Positions 1-6,836 of a DNA stretch of 7,592 nt are shown here, piece by piece (the first letter of the stretch is position 1; the number at the start of each line of letters is the position of its first letter). The notes beneath the pieces are model-generated. The model was not told the DNA's origin. It did not search any database and worked only from the letters and a program-made list of their open reading frames with translations. The stretch comes from Balneolales bacterium (lineage in GTDB: Bacteria > Bacteroidota > Rhodothermia > Balneolales > Natronogracilivirgulaceae), in the NCBI GenBank assembly GCA_007131625.1, contig SLQC01000199.1, forward strand, positions 1-7,592. Direction: 5' to 3'. A program made the position numbers and the translations under genes.

Positions 1-2
1 AA

Positions 3-260
3 GATTCCACGGAACTGATCGCATACCTTAAAGAGAAAAATTTCGGTGTTACTTCCGTTTCGGCCAGTGGAATCAGCGGCCAGGTGCAGCTGATTCTAAG
101 CATCATCAAGAGAAAAGATCTGGACAAGATTATCAGGATTATCAAGCAAATAACACCGAAAGCCTTTGTGTCGGTTGAGGATGTCCGTTCTGTAACCGAA
201 GGGTATTTCCCACCGAAGCGAACAAACATTTTCTCCAGATTGCCTCTGGTCAGAAAATAG
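3..260 (+). CDS. UPF0316 / DUF2179 family membrane protein, C-terminal part (5' end outside the window)
   Basis: The frame is open from the window edge and gives 85 residues before the TAG at 258-260. The visible part matches the C-terminal cytoplasmic domain (DUF2179) of UPF0316 proteins such as Bacillus YebE. It has a beta-alpha-beta pattern, then the run IIKRKDLDKIIRIIKQ, then the hallmark PKAFVSVEDVRSVTEG close to the C-terminus. Full family members are about 170-200 residues, with three N-terminal membrane helices (DUF5698) that would lie upstream of this window. The biochemical function of the family is not known; the same domain ends YitT-type membrane proteins, where a ligand-binding or regulatory role has been proposed. 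It converges on the minus-strand cluster. Family assignment rests on the remembered motif, not on a search. Confidence 0.8.
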   Translation, partial: DSTELIAYLKEKNFGVTSVSASGISGQVQLILSIIKRKDLDKIIRIIKQITPKAFVSVEDVRSVTEGYFPPKRTNIFSRLPLVRK

Positions 261-276
261 CGTTCTAAGCAGTCTT

Positions 277-336
277 GCCGGCCTGATAGACAGAGTCAGA
301 ACTAGCCGGCCTGGTGACAGAGTCAGAACTTGCCGG
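277..336. repeat. Short tandem direct repeat, about two copies of 27-28 bp plus a partial third
   Basis: Unit 1 (277-304) and unit 2 (305-331) both begin GCCGGCCTG and share GACAGAGTCAGAACT. They differ by a 1-bp indel and a few substitutions in the middle and at the last base. A third start, GCCGG, follows at 332-336. The bases just left of unit 1 (271-276, AGTCTT) look like the end of another, internally deleted copy, since unit 2 ends in AGTC...CTT before the next GCCGG. The repeat fills much of the 124-nt spacer between two convergent genes. It has no coding potential that I can support. The palindromic GCCGGC at the head of each unit could pair to form a 6-bp stem, but no T-tract follows. 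Confidence 0.75.
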
Positions 337-384
337 TGAAACAGTATATTACCCGTTAGTCATTTGATATTCCCGGGTTCGTTA

Positions 385-2229
385 TCATTCGTCATCAATC
401 GAATCTCTTTTGACTGAAAACTCATAGAGAACGGTTTCATCCCGCTGAATATTCAAGATATGCAGGTGTTGATTGATGTGTGTGCTTTGCAAATCAATAT
501 TTGTTATTACCCCTTTAAAAAGTGGGCGATGTCGCAGGTATTCTTTGATGCGGACAGGATTTTGAAGTTCATATATTGCTTCAAAGAGGAACCGGGCAAC
601 GTCATAGCCCAAATGTGCAAAATCATCCGGGCTGGAACCGGTTAGTGTCCGGTAATTGTTCTGAAAATTGTAGGTCTCGCGCCGATTGTTGTCCTTGTGA
701 AATAAATTGCTGTAATAGATATCAAAATATTGACGTCTTGCATCACTTAATTCGACGTGTGCAATCTCCTCATTGCTGAGAATAGTTACGTTGCTGCGAA
801 ATGCCTGAAGGTCATTTAGGATGAGATCTATCAATTGACTAGCTCCAGCTCCAGACAGGGACAAATAAAGACCTTTAACCGGTTTAAGTGGAAACTCCTC
901 TTCGTCAATATATCGTTCATCACCGGCAAACCAGGGTGTAATATGACTTACGTCAAAAGCACGGGCTTCAAAATCATCACTGAAATAATGCAGCACCGTA
1001 GCACCAAGCCGTTCTGCTTCATTACGAAACGCCATGGCTTCCCGGGCAACAGGTTGATTGCTCTGGGTGATAACAGCAAGTGTGTCCAGATTCAACTCAT
1101 TCACAGCAAAAGCGGCCATAGACTTGCCTCTTGTCTCAAACGCCGGGTTAATCTGATAGAGATAGGGATTGTTGATATTCAGTGTGTCGGCATTCGCCAA
1201 AGGTGGGATTACAGGAATTTGATAATATTCGGCCATATCCCGGATTCTGTAGGCATTTTCGGAGAAGAGGGGGCCGATAATGGCATCGGCACGATGCTTC
1301 CAGGTTAATCGGGATATGGCCGCTTCCTGTGTAACAGTAGTATCGGATGTCTCAATCAAATGAAGGCGGATATGACGGTCCTCAAATTGTCGATTGAACT
1401 CCTCGGCAGCAAGGTGATAACCGTTGTACAATGAACGCGACACACGCCATTCACCCGAACCGGGTACAGTTGCCGGGAGCAGTACTCCGATATTGTAGAC
1501 TAAACCCTCAGGAGCCTTACCAAAATTACCGGTATCTGGCCGATTTACCGGAATTCCGTCAATTCTACGGGAAATCGCTGCCAGAATATTTGAGTCGACA
1601 GTTGCCTTGTAGTAAGGGTGTAATGTTTCAAAAAGTTCCACAGCTTCCGACCGGATCATATAATCAAGACCGTACCGGAACAGGTCAAGCCGGACCGGAT
1701 TCGATGAACTCTGGAAGAAGGCCTCTCTCCGCTGAGCAGTTGACAGGTATCCCATAATCTGTCCATACAGGTTATCAGCTTCCCTGTGCAGATTCTGATA
1801 GGCGATACGGGATTTTAAGTTATGGAGAAAATCGAGGCTTCTGCCGTACTGGCCGGTCTGGAAATCGGTAAGTGCCAGTGTAAAACGGGCTTCATCAAAA
1901 ATTCTCGGATCATCGTCTCGGGTTACTTTTCGCAGATATGTTTGAGCAAACGGATAATCACTGATAGCAAAATAACTTTTCCCGGCAAACAAATTGGCTT
2001 CTGGAGTATCGATACGGGCAAAAAAAATTGCAGCTGAATCATAGCGGGATTCCTGGTAGTGATTCATCCCTATCTGAAACAGATCGTCATCAGATTCATT
2101 CTCCAGATCAAGAGATGTAGAAGATCTGCCGGATAGTTGATCACCGGATGACACACCTTGACTTTTGCTTTCAAGGGCGATCAGGAGACAAATCATACTG
2201 ATTACAAAACAGACGCATCGAACATTCAT
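385..2229 (-). CDS. Secreted TPR + type-I periplasmic-binding-fold protein (LpoA-like / Peripla_BP_6), 614 aa
   Basis: Residues 1 to about 25 form a Sec-type signal peptide: one Arg, a hydrophobic core, and a polar end near SKSQG. There is no canonical lipobox; Cys5, Cys7 and Cys14 do not fit one. A low-complexity acidic linker follows, then a helical repeat region at about 48-225 with TPR-like pairs (YQESRYDSAAIFFARI, FTLALTDFQTGQYGRSLDFL). From about 243 to 560 comes a type-I periplasmic-binding fold, opening with YNIGVLLP, with ADAIIGPLFSE and a late FAHLGYDVARFLFEAI helix. This architecture is shared with LpoA, the outer-membrane lipoprotein that activates PBP1A, and the ligand-binding part with branched-chain amino-acid type ABC receptors. 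An in-frame TAG eight codons upstream fixes the ATG at 2229. It lies 121 nt downstream of guaA, and no permease or ATPase genes are adjacent. The fold is fairly sure; the function is not. Confidence 0.75.
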   Translation of the reverse strand: MNVRCVCFVISMICLLIALESKSQGVSSGDQLSGRSSTSLDLENESDDDLFQIGMNHYQESRYDSAAIFFARIDTPEANLFAGKSYFAISDYPFAQTYLRKVTRDDDPRIFDEARFTLALTDFQTGQYGRSLDFLHNLKSRIAYQNLHREADNLYGQIMGYLSTAQRREAFFQSSSNPVRLDLFRYGLDYMIRSEAVELFETLHPYYKATVDSNILAAISRRIDGIPVNRPDTGNFGKAPEGLVYNIGVLLPATVPGSGEWRVSRSLYNGYHLAAEEFNRQFEDRHIRLHLIETSDTTVTQEAAISRLTWKHRADAIIGPLFSENAYRIRDMAEYYQIPVIPPLANADTLNINNPYLYQINPAFETRGKSMAAFAVNELNLDTLAVITQSNQPVAREAMAFRNEAERLGATVLHYFSDDFEARAFDVSHITPWFAGDERYIDEEEFPLKPVKGLYLSLSGAGASQLIDLILNDLQAFRSNVTILSNEEIAHVELSDARRQYFDIYYSNLFHKDNNRRETYNFQNNYRTLTGSSPDDFAHLGYDVARFLFEAIYELQNPVRIKEYLRHRPLFKGVITNIDLQSTHINQHLHILNIQRDETVLYEFSVKRDSIDDE

Positions 2230-2350
2230 AGAATTATCACTTTTACTTTCCTACGAGAAATTGATAATGGTCAAATGATGAAAAAATTGTATATGTACAG
2301 AGTAATCCATCCAGACAGTGCATGTAATACCGGCTATAATCGTGATGTAC
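2230..2350 (-). other. Intergenic gap between guaA and the TPR/binding-fold gene
   Basis: This 121-nt spacer is the only sizeable gap between efp and the end of the cluster. I see no convincing terminator hairpin with a T-tract after guaA. The closest match to the FCB -7 element on the minus strand is ATCATTTG (about 2268-2275 region), which has the wrong first two bases and lacks a TTTG about 20 nt upstream. AGGAAAG occurs about 19 nt before the ATG, too far for a Shine-Dalgarno site. Whether the downstream gene is read through from guaA or has its own weak promoter cannot be decided here. Confidence 0.4.
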
Positions 2351-3901
2351 CTACTCCCACTCTATAGTCGAAGGTGGTTTGGAGCTTATATCATAAACAA
2401 CACGGTTAATACCTTTCACTTCATTGATAATACGGTTGGATACTTTGCCCAGAAACTCATACGGCAAATGTGCCCAGTCTGCAGTCATACCGTCGACACT
2501 GGTCACAGCCCGCACTGCTACGGTGAATTCGTACGTTCGCTCGTCGCCCATGACGCCAACACTTTGAACCGGCAACAGGACGACAAATGCCTGCCATACC
2601 TTATTGTATAAATCCTGCTTGCGGAGCTCTTCAATATAGATTGCATCAGCCTCCTGCAGCAACCGGATCTTTTCTCGGGTAACATTCGAAAGTATCCGAA
2701 TGGAGAGGCCGGGCCCCGGAAACGGATGTCGACTGATGAAATTGGTTGGGATATCCAGGGAAGCACCAACCTTGCGCACTTCATCTTTGAACAATTCGCG
2801 AAGTGGTTCAAGCAGTACAAGGTTCATTTTTTCGGGGAGGCCGCCCACATTGTGATGCGATTTGATAGTAACAGATGGCCCGTGAAAGGAGACACTTTCA
2901 ATGACATCGGGATAAAGTGTTCCTTGTGCCAGATGTGTAAAACCAACTTCATTTCGAATGGTATGATCGAAAACCTCAATGAAGGTATTGCCGATGATTT
3001 TCCGTTTTTCCTCAGGTTCCGACACACCCGCAAGACGATCTATGAAGAGATCCGATGCATCGACCGCTTTAACCGGCAGCTTCAGCTTTTCCGTATAAAG
3101 ATTCTGAACATCCTCGAACTCGTTCTTTCTGAGAACACCATTGTTTACAAACACACATAATAGCTGATCTCCGATTGCCCGGTGGATCAGAGTAGCTGCA
3201 ACAGTCGAATCAACACCACCGGATAGCCCACAGATCACCTTACCCAATCCCACTTTGGCGCGGATCTGTTCGATGGAGCTTTCTATAAACGAATCGGCGG
3301 TCCAAATACCGTGCAGCCCACAGATTTTTCGCACAAAATTGTGCAGCATCTGATGTCCGTGCCGGGTATGAACGACTTCGGGATGGAACTGAACACCATA
3401 AATCGGGTCATTGACATCCCTTACGGCGGCAATTGGGGCATTATCGGTTTCGGCAATTATCTCAAAACTGTCAGGCAGCCGGGTAATGTGATCCCCATGG
3501 CTCATCCAGACGGTGCTGTGGTCAGGAATGCCGTCGAAAAGTGCATTTTGTTTTTTAATGGAGATTCCGGCTCTGCCAAATTCGCGTTTTCCGGCATTGG
3601 CGACAGATCCTGGCTCCCGGGTGTTCGCCATGATTTGAAAACCGTAACATATACCCAAAACGGGAACCCGAAATGAAAATATCCGTTCATCCAACCTGGG
3701 AGCAAAGTCATCATTGACGCTCATAGGCCCGCCAGACAGGATGATCCCTGCCGGCGGATTATCAGTGAAAGCGTTCAGGTTGGCATTGCAGGGATGGATC
3801 TCGCAATAAACCTGGCTCTCACGAACCCTGCGTGCAATGAGTTGGGTGTACTGGGATCCATAATCAATGATCAGAATCCACTCTTTTTCCGGTGTTATCA
3901 T
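2351..3901 (-). CDS. guaA: GMP synthase (glutamine-hydrolysing), 516 aa
   Basis: GuaA converts XMP, ATP and glutamine to GMP in the cytoplasm, the last step of guanine nucleotide synthesis. Residues 8 to about 195 are a class-I glutamine amidotransferase domain: the nucleophile elbow GICYG carries Cys85, and QFHPE supplies His173 and Glu175, giving a complete catalytic triad. The ATP pyrophosphatase domain begins near 205, with the P-loop SGGVDS at 227-232. It is followed by GPSVTIKSHHNVGGLPEKM and the HPFPGPGL motif typical of XMP binding. The C-terminal dimerisation domain ends with the family's usual KPPSTIEWE. Length is normal for bacterial GuaA. The ATG at 3901 is 12 nt downstream of the gcvH stop, with no Shine-Dalgarno sequence, so it is probably co-transcribed. 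The residues after the elbow (about 93-100) differ slightly from the usual pattern, with one extra residue. No guanine riboswitch fits in the 12-nt gap. Confidence 0.98.
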   Translation of the reverse strand: MITPEKEWILIIDYGSQYTQLIARRVRESQVYCEIHPCNANLNAFTDNPPAGIILSGGPMSVNDDFAPRLDERIFSFRVPVLGICYGFQIMANTREPGSVANAGKREFGRAGISIKKQNALFDGIPDHSTVWMSHGDHITRLPDSFEIIAETDNAPIAAVRDVNDPIYGVQFHPEVVHTRHGHQMLHNFVRKICGLHGIWTADSFIESSIEQIRAKVGLGKVICGLSGGVDSTVAATLIHRAIGDQLLCVFVNNGVLRKNEFEDVQNLYTEKLKLPVKAVDASDLFIDRLAGVSEPEEKRKIIGNTFIEVFDHTIRNEVGFTHLAQGTLYPDVIESVSFHGPSVTIKSHHNVGGLPEKMNLVLLEPLRELFKDEVRKVGASLDIPTNFISRHPFPGPGLSIRILSNVTREKIRLLQEADAIYIEELRKQDLYNKVWQAFVVLLPVQSVGVMGDERTYEFTVAVRAVTSVDGMTADWAHLPYEFLGKVSNRIINEVKGINRVVYDISSKPPSTIEWE

Positions 3902-3913
3902 CCAGGGAAGGAA

Positions 3914-4294
3914 TCAGGATATAATCTGGTAGTAATCGTCTACTGAAAGCAACAGTTTCAACTGTGACGCATCTTTTATTTTAATACGGATCATCCAACC
4001 CTTGTCATAGGGGTCATTATTAATCAGTTCCGGTTCTTCTTCCAGGGATTCATTCCATGAAATGATCTCTCCGGTAACCGGCATGAATAACTCTGAAACG
4101 GTTTTAACTGCTTCTACAGTACCGAACGATTCATCTTTTTCCACAGCCTCACCCAGCTTGTCTATTTCTACAAAAACAATATCACCCAGTTCACTCTGAG
4201 CAAAATCTGTGATTCCTACCGTTGCCGTACCGTCACCGTTATCACGAACCCATTCGTGTTCACGTGTGTATTTTAATTCTTTCGGATGATTCAT
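3914..4294 (-). CDS. gcvH: Glycine cleavage system H protein (lipoyl carrier), 126 aa
   Basis: GcvH carries the lipoyl arm that shuttles the aminomethyl group between the P, T and L proteins of the glycine cleavage system. In some bacteria it also serves as the first acceptor when octanoyl or lipoyl groups are relayed to other enzymes. The N-terminus KYTREHEWV, the TVGITDFAQSELGDIVFVE strand pair, and the lipoyl-lysine motif TVEAVKTVSELFMPVTGE with Lys64 are all present, as is the C-terminal NNDPYDKGWMIRIK. The length matches the family (about 125-130). It sits 12 nt after the accC stop and 12 nt before the guaA start. The leader is the AT-rich CTAAATAAATAGTGTA, without a Shine-Dalgarno site. 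No gcvT, gcvP or lpd lies in this window. Confidence 0.97.
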   Translation of the reverse strand: MNHPKELKYTREHEWVRDNGDGTATVGITDFAQSELGDIVFVEIDKLGEAVEKDESFGTVEAVKTVSELFMPVTGEIISWNESLEEEPELINNDPYDKGWMIRIKIKDASQLKLLLSVDDYYQIIS

Positions 4295-4306
4295 TACACT
4301 ATTTAT

Positions 4307-5659
4307 TTAGATTGGATCAGGGTTGTAAACAAACTGTTTTTCCAAATACTTGGTATCAAAATCGCCGCTTATAAAACCGGGATCGTCCATGAGCTGTAAC
4401 TGATAAGGGATATTGGTTTTAATCCCTTCAATGACAAATTCGTTCAGGGCACGCTTCATACGTGCAATCGCCTCTATCCGATTCGGAGCACTGACAATAA
4501 GTTTGGCAATCATGGAGTCGTAAAACGGAGGGACCGAATACCCCGAATAGGCATGGGTATCGACCCGTACACTGTGTCCTCCCGGAGTGTGGAAAGCCTG
4601 AATCTGACCAGCTGACGGCCGGAAGTTAAATGCAGGGTCCTCAGCGTTGATTCGGCATTCGATGGAATGGCCACGCATTTTCAATACCTTTTTTTCAAGC
4701 GGGAGCCCGGCGGCCACCTCTATCTGCATTTTAATCAGGTCTTCATCGGTAACTTCTTCGGTAACAGGATGCTCGACCTGGATCCGGGTATTCATCTCCA
4801 TGAAGAAGAAATTGAAGTCTTTGTCCAGAAGAAACTCGACAGTCCCGGCTCCTTCATACTGGATGGTTTCTGCAGCAGCAATAGCAGCGGCACCCATTTT
4901 TTCACGTAGATCGGGGGTCATAACCGGACAAGGCGACTCTTCCAACATTTTCTGATGCCTTCGCTGCATCGAACAATCCCGCTCACCAAGATGGATCACC
5001 TGTCCGTGCCGGTCGCCAATAATCTGCACTTCCACATGGCGGGGCTTGACAAAGTATTTTTCCATGTAGATATCGGGGTTGCCGAATGCTGATTCCGCTT
5101 CATTTTTGGCAGAGGCAAATTGCAGTTTCACCTCTTTCTCTTCGTTGCAAATACGCATTCCTCGACCACCTCCACCGGCAGAGGCCTTCAGGATAATAGG
5201 ATAGCCTATTTCGGCGGCCAGTTTTTGGGCATGTTCGGCATTTTTGATAACCCCGTCGCTTCCTGGAATGATCGGTACCCTGAATTTTTGCATGTTTTCT
5301 CTGGCCATGGATTTGTTGCCCATGGTGCCGATCATCTTTGCGGAGGGACCGATAAACTTGATATTATGCTCCTCGCAGATTCGCGAAAATTCTGCATTTT
5401 CTGCGAGAAATCCATATCCGGGATGGATAGCTTTCGCATCGGTAATTTCCGCAGCTGCAATGATCCGGGGAATTTTCAGATAACTTTCCCGCGCAGACGG
5501 AGGACCGATACAAACCGCCTCATCGGCAAATTTTACATGCAGGCTTTTTTCATCGACTGTGGAATAGACCGCAACTGTTTTTATACCCATTTCCTGGCAG
5601 GTACGGATAATTCTCAGTGCTATTTCACCGCGATTGGCGATAAGGATTTTATCAAACAT
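4307..5659 (-). CDS. accC: Biotin carboxylase subunit of acetyl-CoA carboxylase, 450 aa
   Basis: AccC uses ATP and bicarbonate to carboxylate the biotin on AccB, the first half-reaction of acetyl-CoA carboxylase in fatty acid synthesis. The N-terminal domain opens with KILIANRGEIALRI and includes HPGYGFLAEN. The ATP-grasp domain has Lys116, Lys158 before the flexible Gly-rich loop ASAGGGGRGMRI, the adenine-site MEKY (Glu200, Lys201), and the RHQKMLEE segment with Lys237. The metal and catalytic residues are Glu275 and Glu288, within EMNTRIQVEHPVTEE (Asn290, Arg292, Glu296). ECRINAEDP near 334-342 supplies the catalytic Arg336. Length is essentially that of E. coli AccC (449), with no fused biotinyl or carboxyltransferase domain. 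This supports AccC over propionyl- or pyruvate-carboxylase subunits, as does the accB gene only 8 nt upstream. Confidence 0.97.
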   Translation of the reverse strand: MFDKILIANRGEIALRIIRTCQEMGIKTVAVYSTVDEKSLHVKFADEAVCIGPPSARESYLKIPRIIAAAEITDAKAIHPGYGFLAENAEFSRICEEHNIKFIGPSAKMIGTMGNKSMARENMQKFRVPIIPGSDGVIKNAEHAQKLAAEIGYPIILKASAGGGGRGMRICNEEKEVKLQFASAKNEAESAFGNPDIYMEKYFVKPRHVEVQIIGDRHGQVIHLGERDCSMQRRHQKMLEESPCPVMTPDLREKMGAAAIAAAETIQYEGAGTVEFLLDKDFNFFFMEMNTRIQVEHPVTEEVTDEDLIKMQIEVAAGLPLEKKVLKMRGHSIECRINAEDPAFNFRPSAGQIQAFHTPGGHSVRVDTHAYSGYSVPPFYDSMIAKLIVSAPNRIEAIARMKRALNEFVIEGIKTNIPYQLQLMDDPGFISGDFDTKYLEKQFVYNPDPI

Positions 5660-5667
5660 AGTGCAGA

Positions 5668-6159
5668 TCAGGCGGGCTCAATAAGAAATAATGGTTGATC
5701 AAATTCGACTGGCTGGCCATTTTCAACAAGAGTTTTGACGATTTTGCCGCTGTGTTCCGATTCGATCTCATTCATGATCTTCATTGCTTCAATAATACAA
5801 AGTACATCTCCCTTGGAAACGGAGTCGCCAATCTTGATATATGGGTCGGAATCCGGTGATGGGGCGGTGTAGAAAGTCCCGACAATGGGTGAATGAACCG
5901 TGATCAGTTTGTCTCCGGCTTCTGATGCCGTCGGAGCTGTTCCGGTCGATGGTTGTGCAACAGGTGTCTGTGCAGGATTCAGAGCCTGATGCCCGATACC
6001 CTGAGGAGATCCCATATATATCGGACTTGATCCACCTTTGTAGATGGTATCGGCCTGTTTTTTTATTTTGATTTTAAAATCTCCTTCCTCGATTTCAACT
6101 TCATTAACGTCACTTTCTGAGATGAGGTTGAGAAGATTTTTAATAGTTTTTAAGTCCAT
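5668..6159 (-). CDS. accB: Biotin carboxyl carrier protein of acetyl-CoA carboxylase, 163 aa
   Basis: AccB carries the biotin that swings between biotin carboxylase and the carboxyltransferase. Residues 1-40 are the usual helical and charged N-terminal part that binds AccC. A flexible Pro/Ala/Thr-rich linker spans about 45-82. The biotinyl domain at 85-162 starts VHSPIVGTFYTAPSPDSDP, which includes the 'thumb' typical of AccB, and contains EAMKIMNEIES with biotin-accepting Lys127. The thumb and linker separate it from lipoyl domains and from decarboxylase carriers. The ATG at 6159 is 12 nt after the efp stop and 8 nt separate it from accC. The leader before the start (TAACCATCATTAAAC) has no Shine-Dalgarno site. 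Confidence 0.96.
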   Translation of the reverse strand: MDLKTIKNLLNLISESDVNEVEIEEGDFKIKIKKQADTIYKGGSSPIYMGSPQGIGHQALNPAQTPVAQPSTGTAPTASEAGDKLITVHSPIVGTFYTAPSPDSDPYIKIGDSVSKGDVLCIIEAMKIMNEIESEHSGKIVKTLVENGQPVEFDQPLFLIEPA

Positions 6160-6171
6160 GTTTAATGATGG

Positions 6172-6744
6172 TTAGAGTTTGACACGTTCCAGGTAGGTAC
6201 CTTCTTTTGAGTTGATCTTGACCAAGTCCCCCTCATTGATAAATAACGGTACCTGAATGGTTGCTCCACTTTCCAGTTCGGCCGGTTTGGATCCACCCTG
6301 TGCCGTATCTCCCTTGACGCCTGGGTCAGTCTGGACAACTTTCAGTATCACCTGATCCGGAAGTTCGGCGTATAAAATCTCTTCTGTCCCGGCATTAATG
6401 ACAACGGTTATGTCCTGGTTCTCCTTCATGAATGCCGCCTGGTTTAGTTTCTCCTGCGGAATGGGAATTTGCTCAAAAGTTTCCTTGTGCATTAAATGAA
6501 ACAGATCACCATCGCGATAGAGATACTGATACGGATGTCTTTCGACCCGTACTGCCTCTACCGACTCTCCTGCACGAAACGTTTTGTCGAGCACTTTGCC
6601 GCTCACAACCCCTTTCAGTTTGGTGCGAACAAAAGCGCCGCCCTTTCCGGGTTTTACGTGAAGAAAATCAGTAATACTGTAGATTTCACCGTTTATGATG
6701 ATGGTAAGACCGTTGCGAAAATCAGATGTAGATACTTTTGCCAT
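6172..6744 (-). CDS. efp: Translation elongation factor P, 190 aa
   Basis: EF-P binds between the ribosomal P and E sites and stimulates peptide bond formation at polyproline stretches. The protein has the KOW-like domain I, with the tip loop HVKPGKGGAFVRTK placing Lys34 at the position that is modified in many bacteria. OB-fold domain II follows (about 66-125, including RHPYQYLYRDGDLFHLMH), then domain III with the family signature from IQVPLFINEGDLVKIN to the C-terminus. The frame stays open upstream to 6921, but the natural start is the ATG at 6744. It gives the family's standard N-terminus and length, whereas the longer reading would run into the transporter gene and past the promoter at 6772-6803. 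A lysine tip suggests EpmA/EpmB-type or 5-aminopentanol-type modification, or none, rather than EarP rhamnosylation, which uses Arg. It heads the efp-accB-accC cluster, an order found in many bacteria. Confidence 0.97.
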   Translation of the reverse strand: MAKVSTSDFRNGLTIIINGEIYSITDFLHVKPGKGGAFVRTKLKGVVSGKVLDKTFRAGESVEAVRVERHPYQYLYRDGDLFHLMHKETFEQIPIPQEKLNQAAFMKENQDITVVINAGTEEILYAELPDQVILKVVQTDPGVKGDTAQGGSKPAELESGATIQVPLFINEGDLVKINSKEGTYLERVKL

Positions 6745-6771
6745 TGCAGTAAACTTGATTATGGTAAAGCT

Positions 6772-6803
6772 CAAAAATAGCACAGTTGACGCTTGAAGAC
6801 AAA
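6772..6803 (-). promoter_or_regulatory. Bacteroidetes-type promoter for the efp-accB-accC-gcvH-guaA cluster
   Basis: Reading the minus strand, TTTG (6800-6803) is followed after 20 nt by TATTTTTG (6772-6779). This matches the known FCB sigma-factor consensus of TTTG near -33 and TAnnTTTG near -7, with normal spacing. Transcription would begin near 6765, leaving a leader of about 20 nt before the efp ATG. The site is in the only gap between the transporter stop codon and efp, which is where an operon promoter is expected. This is a pattern match, not a mapped start. Confidence 0.6.
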
Positions 6804-6836
6804 TATGATGCTGAGAAAGCCTGAAACGGGACCCTG

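Noticed and set aside
277..336. CRISPR array
   Set aside because: The units are directly adjacent with no unique spacers, and there are only about two copies and no cas genes.
261..384. Bidirectional intrinsic terminator between the convergent genes
   Set aside because: Only weak stems are present (for example ACCCG at 351-355 with CGGGT at 374-378, and the GCCGGC heads of the repeat) and none is followed by a T-tract on either strand.
835..1308. Plus-strand open frame of 157 codons opposite the TPR/binding-fold gene
   Set aside because: No domain and no upstream signals; antisense shadow.
5120..5698. Plus-strand open frame of 192 codons opposite accC
   Set aside because: It is the antisense shadow of a well conserved gene, shows no recognisable domain, and has Cys/His/Arg-rich composition typical of shadows.
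6786..6814. Plus-strand TTGACG as a -35 box of a sigma-70 promoter
   Set aside because: No -10-like hexamer lies at suitable spacing, and it would drive only antisense transcription into the transporter gene.
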